Of a stretch of DNA of 17,960 nt, positions 1 to 6,934 are shown piece after piece (positions within the stretch are counted from its first letter, which is position 1; the number at the start of each line of letters is the position of its first letter). The notes beneath the pieces are model-generated. The model had not been told where the DNA came from. It made no database searches and saw only the letters and a list, made by a program, of their open reading frames with translations. Position numbers and translations under genes: made by a program. Source of the DNA: Granulosicoccus sp964498925 (lineage in GTDB: Bacteria; Pseudomonadota; Gammaproteobacteria; Granulosicoccales; Granulosicoccaceae); assembly GCA_964498925.1 (NCBI GenBank), contig CAZCKD010000060.1:1-17960 (forward strand), in the 5' to 3' direction.

Positions 1-1
1 T

Positions 2-55
2 AGCTTTTAGCTTTTAGCTTTTAGCTTTTAGCTTTTAGCTTTTAGCTTTTAGCTT
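2..55. repeat. 7-bp tandem repeat (AGCTTTT) at the hemE 3' end
   Basis: Seven consecutive perfect copies of AGCTTTT occupy 2-50, followed by a partial AGCTT. The array may continue beyond the left edge. The hemE stop codon (TAA on the minus strand, 49-51) lies at the last unit junction, so the array starts at the end of the gene and continues into its 3' flank. Read on either strand, each unit junction gives a stop codon (TAG on plus, TAA on minus). Because 7 is not a multiple of 3, three units place a stop in every frame. Seen directly; the role is unknown. Confidence 0.95.
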
Positions 56-1110
56 GAAGTGCTGAACTCTCGCACCGCTTCAACCATGACACCCAAATGA
101 TCCGGGTTGACGTGTTGATGAATGCCGTGGCCCAGGTTAAATACATGGCCCGGCCCTGAGCCGTAGCTTTCAAGGACTCGCTTTACTTCTTGTCTAATCA
201 GTTCTGGCGAACCGTAAAGGGTACTCGGGTCTAGATTCCCTTGAAGGGCAACACGGTTTCCAGTGCGCTCGCGGGCAACATTTAAATCTGTTGTCCAATC
301 CACGCCTAATCCGTCGCATCCCGTGTCAGCCATAATGTCCAACCACTGGCCGCCATTTTTCGTGAATAGAACAACGGGTACCTTTCGGCCTTCTGACTCT
401 CGCTGCAAACCGTCAACGATTTGCTGCATATAGTTCAGAGAGAACTCTCGATAGTGTGCCGGTGACAATACTCCGCCCCAGGTATCAAAGATCATTAATG
501 ATTGTGCGCCTGATTCCACTTGGGCATTCAGGTAGCTGATGACAGACTGAGCCGTTTTATCGAGCAGCTGATGCAAGGCATTGGGGTCAGAGAACATCAT
601 GCCTTTTATTTTTGCAAAATCCTTGGTGCCGCCGCCTTCAACCATATACGTGGCCAGTGTCCAAGGGCTGCCGGAAAAGCCGATAAGCGGAACCCGTCCA
701 TTGAGTTCACGACGAATTGTGGAAACGGCGTCCATAACGTACCGCAACGAATCCATCGGATCGGGTATGGGAAGCTTTTCAACGTCAGCACGGCTTCGTA
801 CCGGGTTTGAAAATTTCGGGCCTTCCCCCGTTTCGAAATGCAAGCCGAGCCCCATAGCGTCAGGGATTGTCAAAATGTCCGAGAATAGAATTGCTGCGTC
901 TAGATTGAATCTATCCAGCGGCTGCAGGGTAACCTCACACGCTAAATCGGGTGTGCTGCACAGCGTCATGAAATCCCCGGCCTGCTTTCTGACAGCGAGG
1001 TATTCGGGTAGGTACCGACCAGCCTGTCGCATAACCCAGACGGGTGTGCGTGGCGTCGCTTCCCGATTTAGAGCTTTGAGATAGAGATCGTTAGTGAGTG
1101 GAGCGCTCAT
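49..1110 (-). CDS. hemE: uroporphyrinogen decarboxylase HemE
   Basis: Cytosolic enzyme that decarboxylates the four acetate side chains of uroporphyrinogen III to give coproporphyrinogen III in heme synthesis. At 353 residues it matches the usual family length of about 354. The N-terminal signature with MRQAGRYLPEY lies near residues 27-37, and Arg28 and Arg32 there are the expected substrate-binding arginines. The catalytic Asp is Asp78 in LFSDILTIPDAMG. A substrate-binding Tyr is at about 155 in GSPWTLATYMVEG. The C-terminal HGIHQHVNPDH block is also present. The start ATG overlaps the gltD stop (ATGA), so the two genes are probably translationally coupled. The gene ends at the edge of a 7-bp repeat array. 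Heme supply fits the oxidase genes downstream, but gltD-hemE adjacency is common in gammaproteobacteria without any such link. Confidence 0.97.
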   Translation of the reverse strand: MSAPLTNDLYLKALNREATPRTPVWVMRQAGRYLPEYLAVRKQAGDFMTLCSTPDLACEVTLQPLDRFNLDAAILFSDILTIPDAMGLGLHFETGEGPKFSNPVRSRADVEKLPIPDPMDSLRYVMDAVSTIRRELNGRVPLIGFSGSPWTLATYMVEGGGTKDFAKIKGMMFSDPNALHQLLDKTAQSVISYLNAQVESGAQSLMIFDTWGGVLSPAHYREFSLNYMQQIVDGLQRESEGRKVPVVLFTKNGGQWLDIMADTGCDGLGVDWTTDLNVARERTGNRVALQGNLDPSTLYGSPELIRQEVKRVLESYGSGPGHVFNLGHGIHQHVNPDHLGVMVEAVREFSTSS

Positions 1111-2549
1111 GAAGCCTTCGCAGTTGCGTTTGCGGTATCGGCCAAGTATTTAACAATGCCTTCAGCAGCGTTTCTGCCTTCGAATACGGCCGTAACTACT
1201 AAATCCGAGCCTCTGACCATATCACCACCAGCGAATACGTTCGGGTTGCTGGTTTGGTGAGCGTAAGCTGAGCCCTCCGGTGCAATGACGCGTCCTGAGT
1301 CGTCTGTATCAATTTTGTATTCGCTAAACCAGTCAGCAGGATTGGGTCGAAATCCGAATGCAATCAATACAGCGTCCGCGGGAATAATCTCGGTTGTATC
1401 AGGAACAATCTCAGGCATCCGTCTGCCTCGTTCATCCGGAGCACCCAACTGCGTAGTAACCACTTTAACGCCTGTAACCGATCCTTCATCGTTGCCAACC
1501 AACTCGACAGGTTGTCTGTTCCAAAGAAAACTAACGCCTTCTTCTTTGGCGTTTTTAACTTCTCGACGTGAGCCGGGCATATTCTTTTCATCGCGACGAT
1601 AAGCGCAGGTAACTGAGCTTGCACCTTGTCGAATTGACGTTCGGTTGCAATCCATTGCCGTGTCTCCACCGCCCAGAACGACCACTTGTTTGTCTTTTAA
1701 GTCGACAAAGTTATCTTCGTTTTTATCCCAGCCGTACTGATGGTTCACATTGGAAATAAGGTAAGGCAGAGCTTCGTGAGCACCATTTAAATCTTCGCCG
1801 GGAAATCCACCGCGCATAGAGGTGTATGTGCCCATGCCGAGAAATACGGCGTCGTGATCTTCAACGAGTTGATCGAATGTGATGTCTTTGCCAATCTCTG
1901 TATTTAGAACAAACTCGATGCCCATTTCTTCCATGATTTCGCGTCGAGTAAAGACCACTTCTTTTTCCAGCTTAAAGGGAGGGATGCCGAAAGTCAGCAA
2001 GCCGCCAATTTCGGTCTGGCGATCGTAGACAACAGCCTTGACGCCTTTACGAGTGAGTACATCCGCACACGCTAAGCCTGCAGGTCCAGCACCAACAATG
2101 GCGACCTTTTGACCAGTCGGTATGACATCGGACAAATCGGGTCTCCAGCCTTTCTTCAAGGCTTCATCCGTGATGTATTTTTCAATAGAGCCGATAGTGA
2201 CGGCTCCAAAACCGTCATTGAGTGTGCAAGCACCTTCACAAAGCCGGTCTTGAGGGCAAACCCGACCGCACATCTCTGGCAATGAATTGGTTTTATGAGA
2301 CAGCTCCGCTGCCTCAAAAAGATTGCCTTCAGCAACCAGCTTCAACCAATTGGGAATGTAGTTGTGTACCGGGCATTTCCATTCGCAATAAGGATTGCCA
2401 CACGACAAGCATCGGCCGGCTTGATTGCTGGCCTTTTCGGGAGAGAACTGGCCGTAAATCTCTTTGAAGTGTTTGATTCGAACAGGGGCTTTGATTTTTT
2501 TAGGATCTTTTCTGGGTAGATCCAGAAACTGAAAGGTCATGTCGCTCAT
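1107..2549 (-). CDS. gltD: glutamate synthase (NADPH) small subunit GltD
   Basis: The beta subunit of NADPH-GOGAT passes electrons from NADPH through FAD and 4Fe-4S clusters to the large subunit, which makes glutamate from glutamine and 2-oxoglutarate. The protein is 480 residues, about normal. The N-terminal cluster domain has Cys47, 50, 55, 59 and Cys94, 98, 104, 108. The FAD-binding GAGPAG is at 153-158 and the NADPH-binding GGGDTA at 293-298. The C-terminal PNVFAGGD block closes the FAD site. The gene lies 64 bp downstream of yqeY and overlaps hemE by 4 bp. The large subunit gltB, normally just upstream, is absent here, so the partner must be elsewhere or this is a GltD-like oxidoreductase with another partner. 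All key motifs are intact, so assignment to the GltD family is firm; the complex it serves is inferred. Confidence 0.93.
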   Translation of the reverse strand: MSDMTFQFLDLPRKDPKKIKAPVRIKHFKEIYGQFSPEKASNQAGRCLSCGNPYCEWKCPVHNYIPNWLKLVAEGNLFEAAELSHKTNSLPEMCGRVCPQDRLCEGACTLNDGFGAVTIGSIEKYITDEALKKGWRPDLSDVIPTGQKVAIVGAGPAGLACADVLTRKGVKAVVYDRQTEIGGLLTFGIPPFKLEKEVVFTRREIMEEMGIEFVLNTEIGKDITFDQLVEDHDAVFLGMGTYTSMRGGFPGEDLNGAHEALPYLISNVNHQYGWDKNEDNFVDLKDKQVVVLGGGDTAMDCNRTSIRQGASSVTCAYRRDEKNMPGSRREVKNAKEEGVSFLWNRQPVELVGNDEGSVTGVKVVTTQLGAPDERGRRMPEIVPDTTEIIPADAVLIAFGFRPNPADWFSEYKIDTDDSGRVIAPEGSAYAHQTSNPNVFAGGDMVRGSDLVVTAVFEGRNAAEGIVKYLADTANATAKAS

Positions 2550-2613
2550 AAAATAATCCCTGTTCTGGGGCAGCTCACATTGGTTGGCATCCGATGCCTA
2601 AAAAATTGTCGGT

Positions 2614-3063
2614 TCAGGCGTTAAGTCGATCTTTGATCGTCTTGCTGACAGCAGACATGTCGGCTCTGCCTTGAAGCTTAGGTTTGACCAGCCCCATTAC
2701 CTTGCCCATATCTTTAACAGACGCAGCTCCGGACTCGGCCACTGCTGCCTCTATGATTGCAGAAATCTCTTCCTCGTTCAGTGACGCGGGTAGATAGGTC
2801 TTGATAATTTCCGCTTCAGCCTGCTCGATCGCGACTAAATCATCGCGACCCGCACTTTCGTACTGGGTAATAGATTCGCGACGTTGTTTCATGAGCTTGT
2901 CGATGATAGCGATAGTGGTCGCTTCATCAGGTACGGCTCGGTCGTCCACTTCCTTCTGTTTTAGTGCGGCAGACATCAGGCGTAATGTTGCTAGGCGAGG
3001 TTTGTCGCCAGCCTTCATTGCAGTTTTGATGTCGTCCAGAACTCGTTGACGGGTTTCACTCAT
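2614..3063 (-). CDS. YqeY-like GatB/YqeY domain protein
   Basis: A 149-residue soluble protein of the YqeY family, related to the C-terminal tail of the GatB subunit of tRNA-dependent amidotransferase. Its own function is not established. The visible family pattern is the KTAMKAGDKPRLATLRLM segment near the N-terminus, the QRRESITQYESAGR helix, the AEAEIIKTYLP motif, and the glycine-rich MGKVMGLVKPKLQGRADM segment near the C-terminus. Two ATG codons are adjacent (3064-3066 and 3061-3063). The second is preferred because a GGAG sits 7 nt before it but only 4 nt before the first. rpsU-yqeY neighbourhood is common in proteobacteria, usually followed by dnaG and rpoD; here gltD follows instead. 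Confidence 0.9.
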   Translation of the reverse strand: MSETRQRVLDDIKTAMKAGDKPRLATLRLMSAALKQKEVDDRAVPDEATTIAIIDKLMKQRRESITQYESAGRDDLVAIEQAEAEIIKTYLPASLNEEEISAIIEAAVAESGAASVKDMGKVMGLVKPKLQGRADMSAVSKTIKDRLNA

Positions 3064-3180
3064 CATTAGGCTCCGAAGGAATTAGCTGGGCAAGACAGTA
3101 TAAAGGCGATAGCGAATTTCGCAGGCAACTGTTTAGGCCTGGGAGGCGTCTTCATTAACTGAAAACGTATGTACCGAATT

Positions 3181-3217
3181 GCCCATCGCAACACAGATTG
3201 TGTTTAGTGCGATTGGC
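3181..3217 (-). other. bulged hairpin in the rpsU-yqeY spacer
   Basis: GCC pairs with GGC, ATCGC with GCGAT, and AACACA with TGTGTT around a GAT loop, with one mismatch and a 4-nt bulge (TAGT). Fourteen base pairs in total lie within 37 nt. No U-tract follows on the minus strand, so it does not look like an intrinsic terminator. An RNA processing or stability element is possible but inferred. Confidence 0.45.
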
Positions 3218-3226
3218 CGTAATTTC

Positions 3227-3275
3227 AAACTGATAGGCGCGGGAATCAATGTTCCCGCCACACAAAAATCAGTTT
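3227..3275 (-). terminator. long hairpin directly after rpsU (possible attenuator)
   Basis: An outer 8-bp stem AAACTGAT/ATCAGTTT (3227-3234 with 3268-3275) encloses an inner 7-bp stem GCGGGAA/TTCCCGC (3239-3245 with 3252-3258). It begins right next to the rpsU stop codon at 3276-3278. On the minus strand only a short UUU and then GAAAUU follow, so efficient intrinsic termination is uncertain. By analogy with the terminator that follows rpsU in E. coli, it could reduce transcription into yqeY, gltD and hemE. The structure is seen; the function is inferred. Confidence 0.45.
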
Positions 3276-3491
3276 TTAGTACATTCTTACGCGACGAGAA
3301 GACTCTTTTGACACTTTCTTCTGGTGGCGTTTAACAGCAGCAGCTGCTTTACGTTTACGCTCAGTCGTGGGTTTTTCGTAAAATTCACGACGGCGAGTTT
3401 CTGTAAGAACGCCAGCTTTTTCACATGATCGTTTGAAGCGGCGGAGAGCCATTTCGAAGGGCTCGTTCTCTTTGACACGTACTGAAGGCAT
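3276..3491 (-). CDS. rpsU: 30S ribosomal protein S21
   Basis: A small basic ribosomal protein of the 30S platform, involved in translation initiation. It is 71 residues, the standard length. It begins MPSVRVKENEPFEMALRRFK, has the typical RSCEKAGVL and RRREFYEKPTTERKRK segments, and ends in a Lys/Arg-rich tail closing with VRMY. It is divergent from tsaD, as in E. coli and many other gammaproteobacteria. A near-consensus promoter lies 36-65 bp upstream (3527-3556). The usual downstream partners dnaG and rpoD are missing; yqeY follows after a structured 212 bp spacer. Confidence 0.98.
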   Translation of the reverse strand: MPSVRVKENEPFEMALRRFKRSCEKAGVLTETRRREFYEKPTTERKRKAAAAVKRHQKKVSKESSRRVRMY

Positions 3492-3526
3492 TAAATAGTG
3501 CTCGATTTAATCGCGGAAAGCTCTCT

Positions 3527-3556
3527 ATTATAACGGGTTCCGTGCCATAAACTCAA
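3527..3556 (-). promoter_or_regulatory. sigma70-like promoter of rpsU
   Basis: On the minus strand TTGAGT (3551-3556) and a perfect TATAAT (3527-3532) are separated by 18 bp. Transcription would start near 3520, giving a leader of about 30 nt before the rpsU ATG. Part of the promoter lies in the tsaD upstream region, so the two divergent genes share about 90 bp of control DNA. Predicted from sequence only. Confidence 0.7.
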
Positions 3557-3584
3557 ATAAAGTGATAAATCTTTGAGAAATCCC

Positions 3585-4601
3585 ATGATAACCCTTGGAA
3601 TTGAGAGCTCTTGCGACGAAACAGGCCTTGCTGTGTATTGCTCGGAGCGAGGTTTGCTCGCTCATGCTCTGTTCAGTCAGGTAGATTTACATGCCCTTTA
3701 TGGAGGGGTTGTACCCGAACTTGCCTCCAGAGATCATGTTAAACGTCTAGTGCCACTCACGCGATCTGTCTGCGAAAAGGCGGAAATTACGCTTTCCGAT
3801 ATCGATTCGGTCGCCTATACCGCTGGGCCGGGTCTGGCTGGTGCGCTTCTAACTGGAGCAATGATGGCGCAGGGTCTTGCTTGGTCGTTAGGTCGTCCAG
3901 TACTGGGTGTTCATCATCTGGAAGGTCACCTCCTCGCACCAATGCTGGAAGAGGAATCGCCGGAATTTCCGTTTATTTGTCTGTTGGTCTCAGGTGGGCA
4001 CACACAGCTAATTAAGGTCGTGGCTTTAGGTGAATACGAGCTGCTAGGTGAGTCTATTGATGATGCGGCTGGCGAAGCCTTTGATAAAACAGCAAAAATG
4101 CTGGGTTTAGGTTACCCCGGTGGACTGGCCCTGTCTAATTTAGCTCAGGACGGAGATTCGTCTCGCATCGCTCTACCAAGACCGATGCTGGACAGGCCAA
4201 ATTTGGATTTTAGTTTCAGCGGTCTGAAAACAGCAGCCATCACACGCTTTAAAGCGTTCGAGGGGGGCGAAGATGACAGGGCCCAATTCTGCGCTGATCT
4301 TGCGGCGAGTTTTGAGCTGGCTGTGGTTGAAGTACTAATGAACAAGAGCCGCAAGGCGCTTCAGCAAACTGGTCTCAGCCGATTAATCATCTCTGGTGGT
4401 GTCAGCGCAAACCGTCAGCTTCGACTCTTTGCTGACTCGCTGGTCGATGAGGGTATTGAGGTTTTCTACCCGCGCCTGGAATTTTGTACAGACAACGGCG
4501 CCATGATTGCGTTGGCCGGTTCAAAGCGCTTGGTCAGAGGAGAGTCCACCGAAAATGCCGTAAAGGTTCGGCCCCGCTGGCCATTATCGGATCTAAGTTA
4601 G
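3585..4601 (+). CDS. tsaD: tRNA N6-adenosine threonylcarbamoyltransferase TsaD
   Basis: Cytosolic enzyme that transfers threonylcarbamoyl to A37 of ANN-decoding tRNAs, working with TsaB, TsaC and TsaE. The chosen start gives 338 residues beginning MITLGIESSCDETG, the conserved family N-terminus. A TTG four codons upstream is possible but adds an unconserved MRNP, and GAGA lies 6 nt before the ATG. The metal-binding HLEGH is at residues 111-115 (His111 and His115, the same numbers as in E. coli). The nucleotide-binding block LLVSGGHTQL, the GEAFDKTAKMLGLGYPGG loop and the C-terminal CTDNGAMIA with its metal-binding Asp are all present. It diverges from rpsU and converges on plsY, and a tandem repeat begins a few bases after its stop. 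Confidence 0.97.
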   Translation: MITLGIESSCDETGLAVYCSERGLLAHALFSQVDLHALYGGVVPELASRDHVKRLVPLTRSVCEKAEITLSDIDSVAYTAGPGLAGALLTGAMMAQGLAWSLGRPVLGVHHLEGHLLAPMLEEESPEFPFICLLVSGGHTQLIKVVALGEYELLGESIDDAAGEAFDKTAKMLGLGYPGGLALSNLAQDGDSSRIALPRPMLDRPNLDFSFSGLKTAAITRFKAFEGGEDDRAQFCADLAASFELAVVEVLMNKSRKALQQTGLSRLIISGGVSANRQLRLFADSLVDEGIEVFYPRLEFCTDNGAMIALAGSKRLVRGESTENAVKVRPRWPLSDLS

Positions 4602-4605
4602 CCTT

Positions 4606-4650
4606 GCTCAGACGCTCAGACGCTCAGACGCTCAGACGCTCAGACGCTCA
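4606..4650. repeat. 8-bp tandem repeat (GACGCTCA) between tsaD and plsY
   Basis: Five perfect copies of GACGCTCA occupy 4611-4650, preceded by a partial GCTCA at 4606-4610. The last unit contains the plsY stop codon (TGA on the minus strand, 4648-4650). The array fills almost all of the 46 bp between the convergent stops of tsaD and plsY. On the minus strand each unit holds a TGA, and since 8 is not a multiple of 3 three units give a stop in every frame. Seen directly. Confidence 0.97.
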
Positions 4651-5253
4651 GCGCTTACCGATTAGCGGTTCAGTACCATCGAGAAGACGGGAAATGTTCG
4701 CACGGTGCGTGTAGAACAAAAAAGCCCCTATCAAGACGAACCCGATGGCATAGGTATGTTGTTGCTCGAATAACAAATAGATAGGTACCAGTACAAATGT
4801 CGCCAGTGCCGCCAGTGACGATCGCTTGAAGGCCAGACTGATAGCAAGCCAACTGAGTAAGGCCAGGGCTCCGACAGAAAAATCCAATCCTAAAAGAGCG
4901 CCAAGCGCTGTAGCGACACCTTTGCCACCTCTAAAATCGAAAAATATGGGGTACAAATGACCAAGAAACGCCGCGAAGGCCGCCAATGCGATGGTCGGAG
5001 CATGATCGAAGAGAAGTGCGGTTATAAAAACAGGTAGAAACCCTTTCAAGCCATCGCCGAGAAGTGTCATTGCGGCAGGCACTTTGCCACCGATGCGCAG
5101 AACATTGGTCGCACCTGGGTTCCCGCTGCCTTCGGTTCTCGGGTCTTGCAAACCCTTGAGCTTGCAAACAATAATCGCAGCCGAAACAGAGCCGACTAAA
5201 TAAGCAAGCACTGCAACAACAAGGGCGGGTATGGCAAGATCTGCGCTGAACAT
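4648..5253 (-). CDS. plsY: acyl-phosphate:glycerol-3-phosphate acyltransferase PlsY
   Basis: Integral inner-membrane enzyme that acylates glycerol-3-phosphate using acyl-phosphate, the first step of phospholipid synthesis in the PlsX/PlsY route. At 201 residues it has the family length and the hydrophobic profile of a multi-spanning protein. The three family motifs are visible: YLVGSVSAA near the N-terminus, GSGNPGATNVLR at about residues 43-54, and FDFRGGKGVATALG near 105-118. It diverges from the bioC-like gene with 99 bp between starts, and converges on tsaD. Its stop codon lies in the terminal unit of the 8-bp repeat array, so gains or losses of repeat units would alter its 3' flank but not its coding sequence. 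Confidence 0.96.
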   Translation of the reverse strand: MFSADLAIPALVVAVLAYLVGSVSAAIIVCKLKGLQDPRTEGSGNPGATNVLRIGGKVPAAMTLLGDGLKGFLPVFITALLFDHAPTIALAAFAAFLGHLYPIFFDFRGGKGVATALGALLGLDFSVGALALLSWLAISLAFKRSSLAALATFVLVPIYLLFEQQHTYAIGFVLIGAFLFYTHRANISRLLDGTEPLIGKR

Positions 5254-5330
5254 TATTCCGTGTCCATAATTAGAGACTGAAAGCTAGGACTATATAGAAT
5301 TGTCGCATTCAATATCCAGCCCCGTGGCAA

Positions 5331-5346
5331 CTCTCACACTTGAGAG
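5331..5346 (+). promoter_or_regulatory. hairpin holding the ribosome binding site of the bioC-like gene
   Basis: CTCTCA (5331-5336) and TGAGAG (5341-5346) form a perfect 6-bp stem with a CACT tetraloop. GAGAG in the 3' arm is the only Shine-Dalgarno-like sequence before the ATG at 5353, with 6 nt spacing. If formed in the mRNA, the stem would hide the ribosome site. The structure is seen; regulation is inferred. Confidence 0.5.
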
Positions 5347-5352
5347 ATCCAC

Positions 5353-6255
5353 ATGAGTTCGCTAATACAGCCGATCAGCGTTGATGCTGTCCGGTATCAG
5401 TTTCAGCGCTCCTTGCCTGATTTTGATGCCCACAGTGCGGTGTTCAAGTCGGTTAGCGAGCAGCTGTTGGAACGACTTGAATTACTTGCTATTGAGCCTG
5501 AAGTGGTTCTGGACTTAGGTTGTCGCAGCGGATACCAGTTGGCAGCACTGCAATCCCGATACCCTGATGCAAAAATTTGGGGTACAGAGTTAGCCGTTCC
5601 CCGTGAGCGAGAAAAGCCGGGTTTATTCAATAGACTGTTTGGTCGAAAAAAAGCGCCGAGTTACTCGATTATCGAGTCGGATCCTCATGTATTGCCTTTC
5701 GAAGATGGCTCTGTCGGACTTGTCGTCTCGAATTTGTTGTTGCCCTGGTGTCGTTCACCGGAAATCGTGTTTTCGGAAGTTGCCAGAGTACTGAAACCCG
5801 ACGGCGTATTTATGTTTACTAGCGCAGGCCCTGACACCCTGCAGGAATATCGTGACCTGTGGAGTGGCATTGATACCCACACGCATACGTTCGGGCTGGT
5901 GGACATGCATGACATTGGCGATGCCTTGCTCTCCGCGGGATTCGCAGCACCGGTGCTTGATCGGGACTACATTCAGGTTGATTACCCGGATGTGTCGGCA
6001 TTGCAGAATGAACTGCGGGCGCTGGGAGGCGGAAATGTTGCGGCTGGCCGACGCACTGGATTGATGTCCCCCGGGGTTCGGAAGCAATTATCCGCAGCTT
6101 GTCGTTCAGGCGAGCGATTTATCGTTTCGTTAGAGCTAATCCACGGTCACGGATGGAAGGGGGAATTGCGTCCGTCTGGGCAAAACAGTGATTCTGAATA
6201 TAAAATACCTGTAGATAGTTTACGCGGCTCTTGGAGCAGTAAAATTGGGGGCTAG
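5353..6255 (+). CDS. BioC-family SAM-dependent methyltransferase
   Basis: A 300-residue class I methyltransferase. The family's best-known member, BioC, O-methylates malonyl-ACP at the start of pimelate (biotin) synthesis. Motif I is VLDLGCRSG at about residues 52-60, departing from the usual GCGTG. An acidic residue (Glu79 in GTEL) follows where the ribose-binding residue is expected. The blocks LLLPWCRSPEIVFSEVARVLKPDG and GPDTLQEYRDLW, then ELRALGGGNVAAGR and GHGWKG, are the BioC-like pattern (the first is quoted in part: LLLPWC, then RVLKPDG). NDUFAF5-type proteins share much of this layout, so the substrate is uncertain. No other biotin gene is in the window. It may not be translated freely because its ribosome site lies in a hairpin. 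Confidence 0.75.
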   Translation: MSSLIQPISVDAVRYQFQRSLPDFDAHSAVFKSVSEQLLERLELLAIEPEVVLDLGCRSGYQLAALQSRYPDAKIWGTELAVPREREKPGLFNRLFGRKKAPSYSIIESDPHVLPFEDGSVGLVVSNLLLPWCRSPEIVFSEVARVLKPDGVFMFTSAGPDTLQEYRDLWSGIDTHTHTFGLVDMHDIGDALLSAGFAAPVLDRDYIQVDYPDVSALQNELRALGGGNVAAGRRTGLMSPGVRKQLSAACRSGERFIVSLELIHGHGWKGELRPSGQNSDSEYKIPVDSLRGSWSSKIGG

Positions 6256-6371
6256 CTCGCTTCCTGATGGCACGACAATAGCTGGGGTTACGTGAAACAC
6301 AACTGCTTGGCCGTAGCCGTCGTATATTCAAATGCGAAAAGGGAAATCAGCGAAGCTTAAGGGCCTTGTTT

Positions 6372-6860
6372 ATGATTGAAATTCAAGAGGAGAATGGCAG
6401 AACTACGCGGTTAATCGTTAAAGCCAACCAGTCAATGAGTTGGCGAGCTAACCTCTATCTTGCAGCTAGTTTGGGCATAATCTGTATGGGCGTTGCCATT
6501 GCAATGGCCACATTCGGGTTGTGGATGGTTATCCCTTTCGCAGGGGCAGAAATAATTCTCATCGTGGTTTGCTTATATCTCACGTTGAAAAGACTGTCCC
6601 GAAAAGAGGTAATTACGCTTAACAATGAAGCGATTCGTCTTGAGTGGGGCTACAATCAACCGGATTTGACTGTAAATTTGCCACGCCAAAGCAGCCGGTT
6701 GAATTACACTTGTCCGGATAGCTTGTTTGAGGTCGGCGAATTATCCGTGTCTGCGTACGGAAAGCAGTATGCGCTGGGTTGTAGTTTGAACAAGGAAGAA
6801 AAGAAGATTTTGTACACAGAATTGAGTAGCGCCTTGAAAGAACAGCCAGTAGGTTGTTGA
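6372..6860 (+). CDS. DUF2244 integral membrane protein
   Basis: A 162-residue protein of the DUF2244 family, whose function is not known. Two hydrophobic helices are visible at about residues 28-48 and 52-73, followed by a soluble part with LSRKEVITLNNEAIRLEWG and a C-terminal region. In Pseudomonas-type genomes this family often lies just upstream of coxB, as here, which suggests but does not prove a role in oxidase biogenesis. The ATG at 6372 is chosen over a TTG 6 bp upstream because AAGGG lies 8 nt before it. The spacer to coxB is 125 bp, so separate transcription of coxB is possible. Confidence 0.8.
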   Translation: MIEIQEENGRTTRLIVKANQSMSWRANLYLAASLGIICMGVAIAMATFGLWMVIPFAGAEIILIVVCLYLTLKRLSRKEVITLNNEAIRLEWGYNQPDLTVNLPRQSSRLNYTCPDSLFEVGELSVSAYGKQYALGCSLNKEEKKILYTELSSALKEQPVGC

Positions 6861-6934
6861 TTTTCCGGGTGTTGTAGTAAAAGTTGCCGAGCGCTTGGAT
6901 GGCAGAAAGCTGCATCGAGGCATTCACTAGGTTC

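Noticed and set aside
581..1084. 167-codon plus-strand frame opposite hemE
   Set aside because: hemE on the other strand has every family motif; the opposite frame shows no recognisable domain and is a shadow.
2585..2600. Small hairpin GGCAT-CCG-ATGCC before gltD as a yqeY terminator
   Set aside because: Only a 5-bp stem, and its T-rich side lies upstream of the stem on the transcribed minus strand.
3573..3584. TTG start giving tsaD four extra residues
   Set aside because: The family begins at MxxLGIESSCDET, the ATG at 3585 fits this, and the added MRNP is not conserved in the family.
2..4650. Tandem arrays as CRISPR
   Set aside because: Units of 7 and 8 bp are contiguous with no spacers and no cas genes are present.
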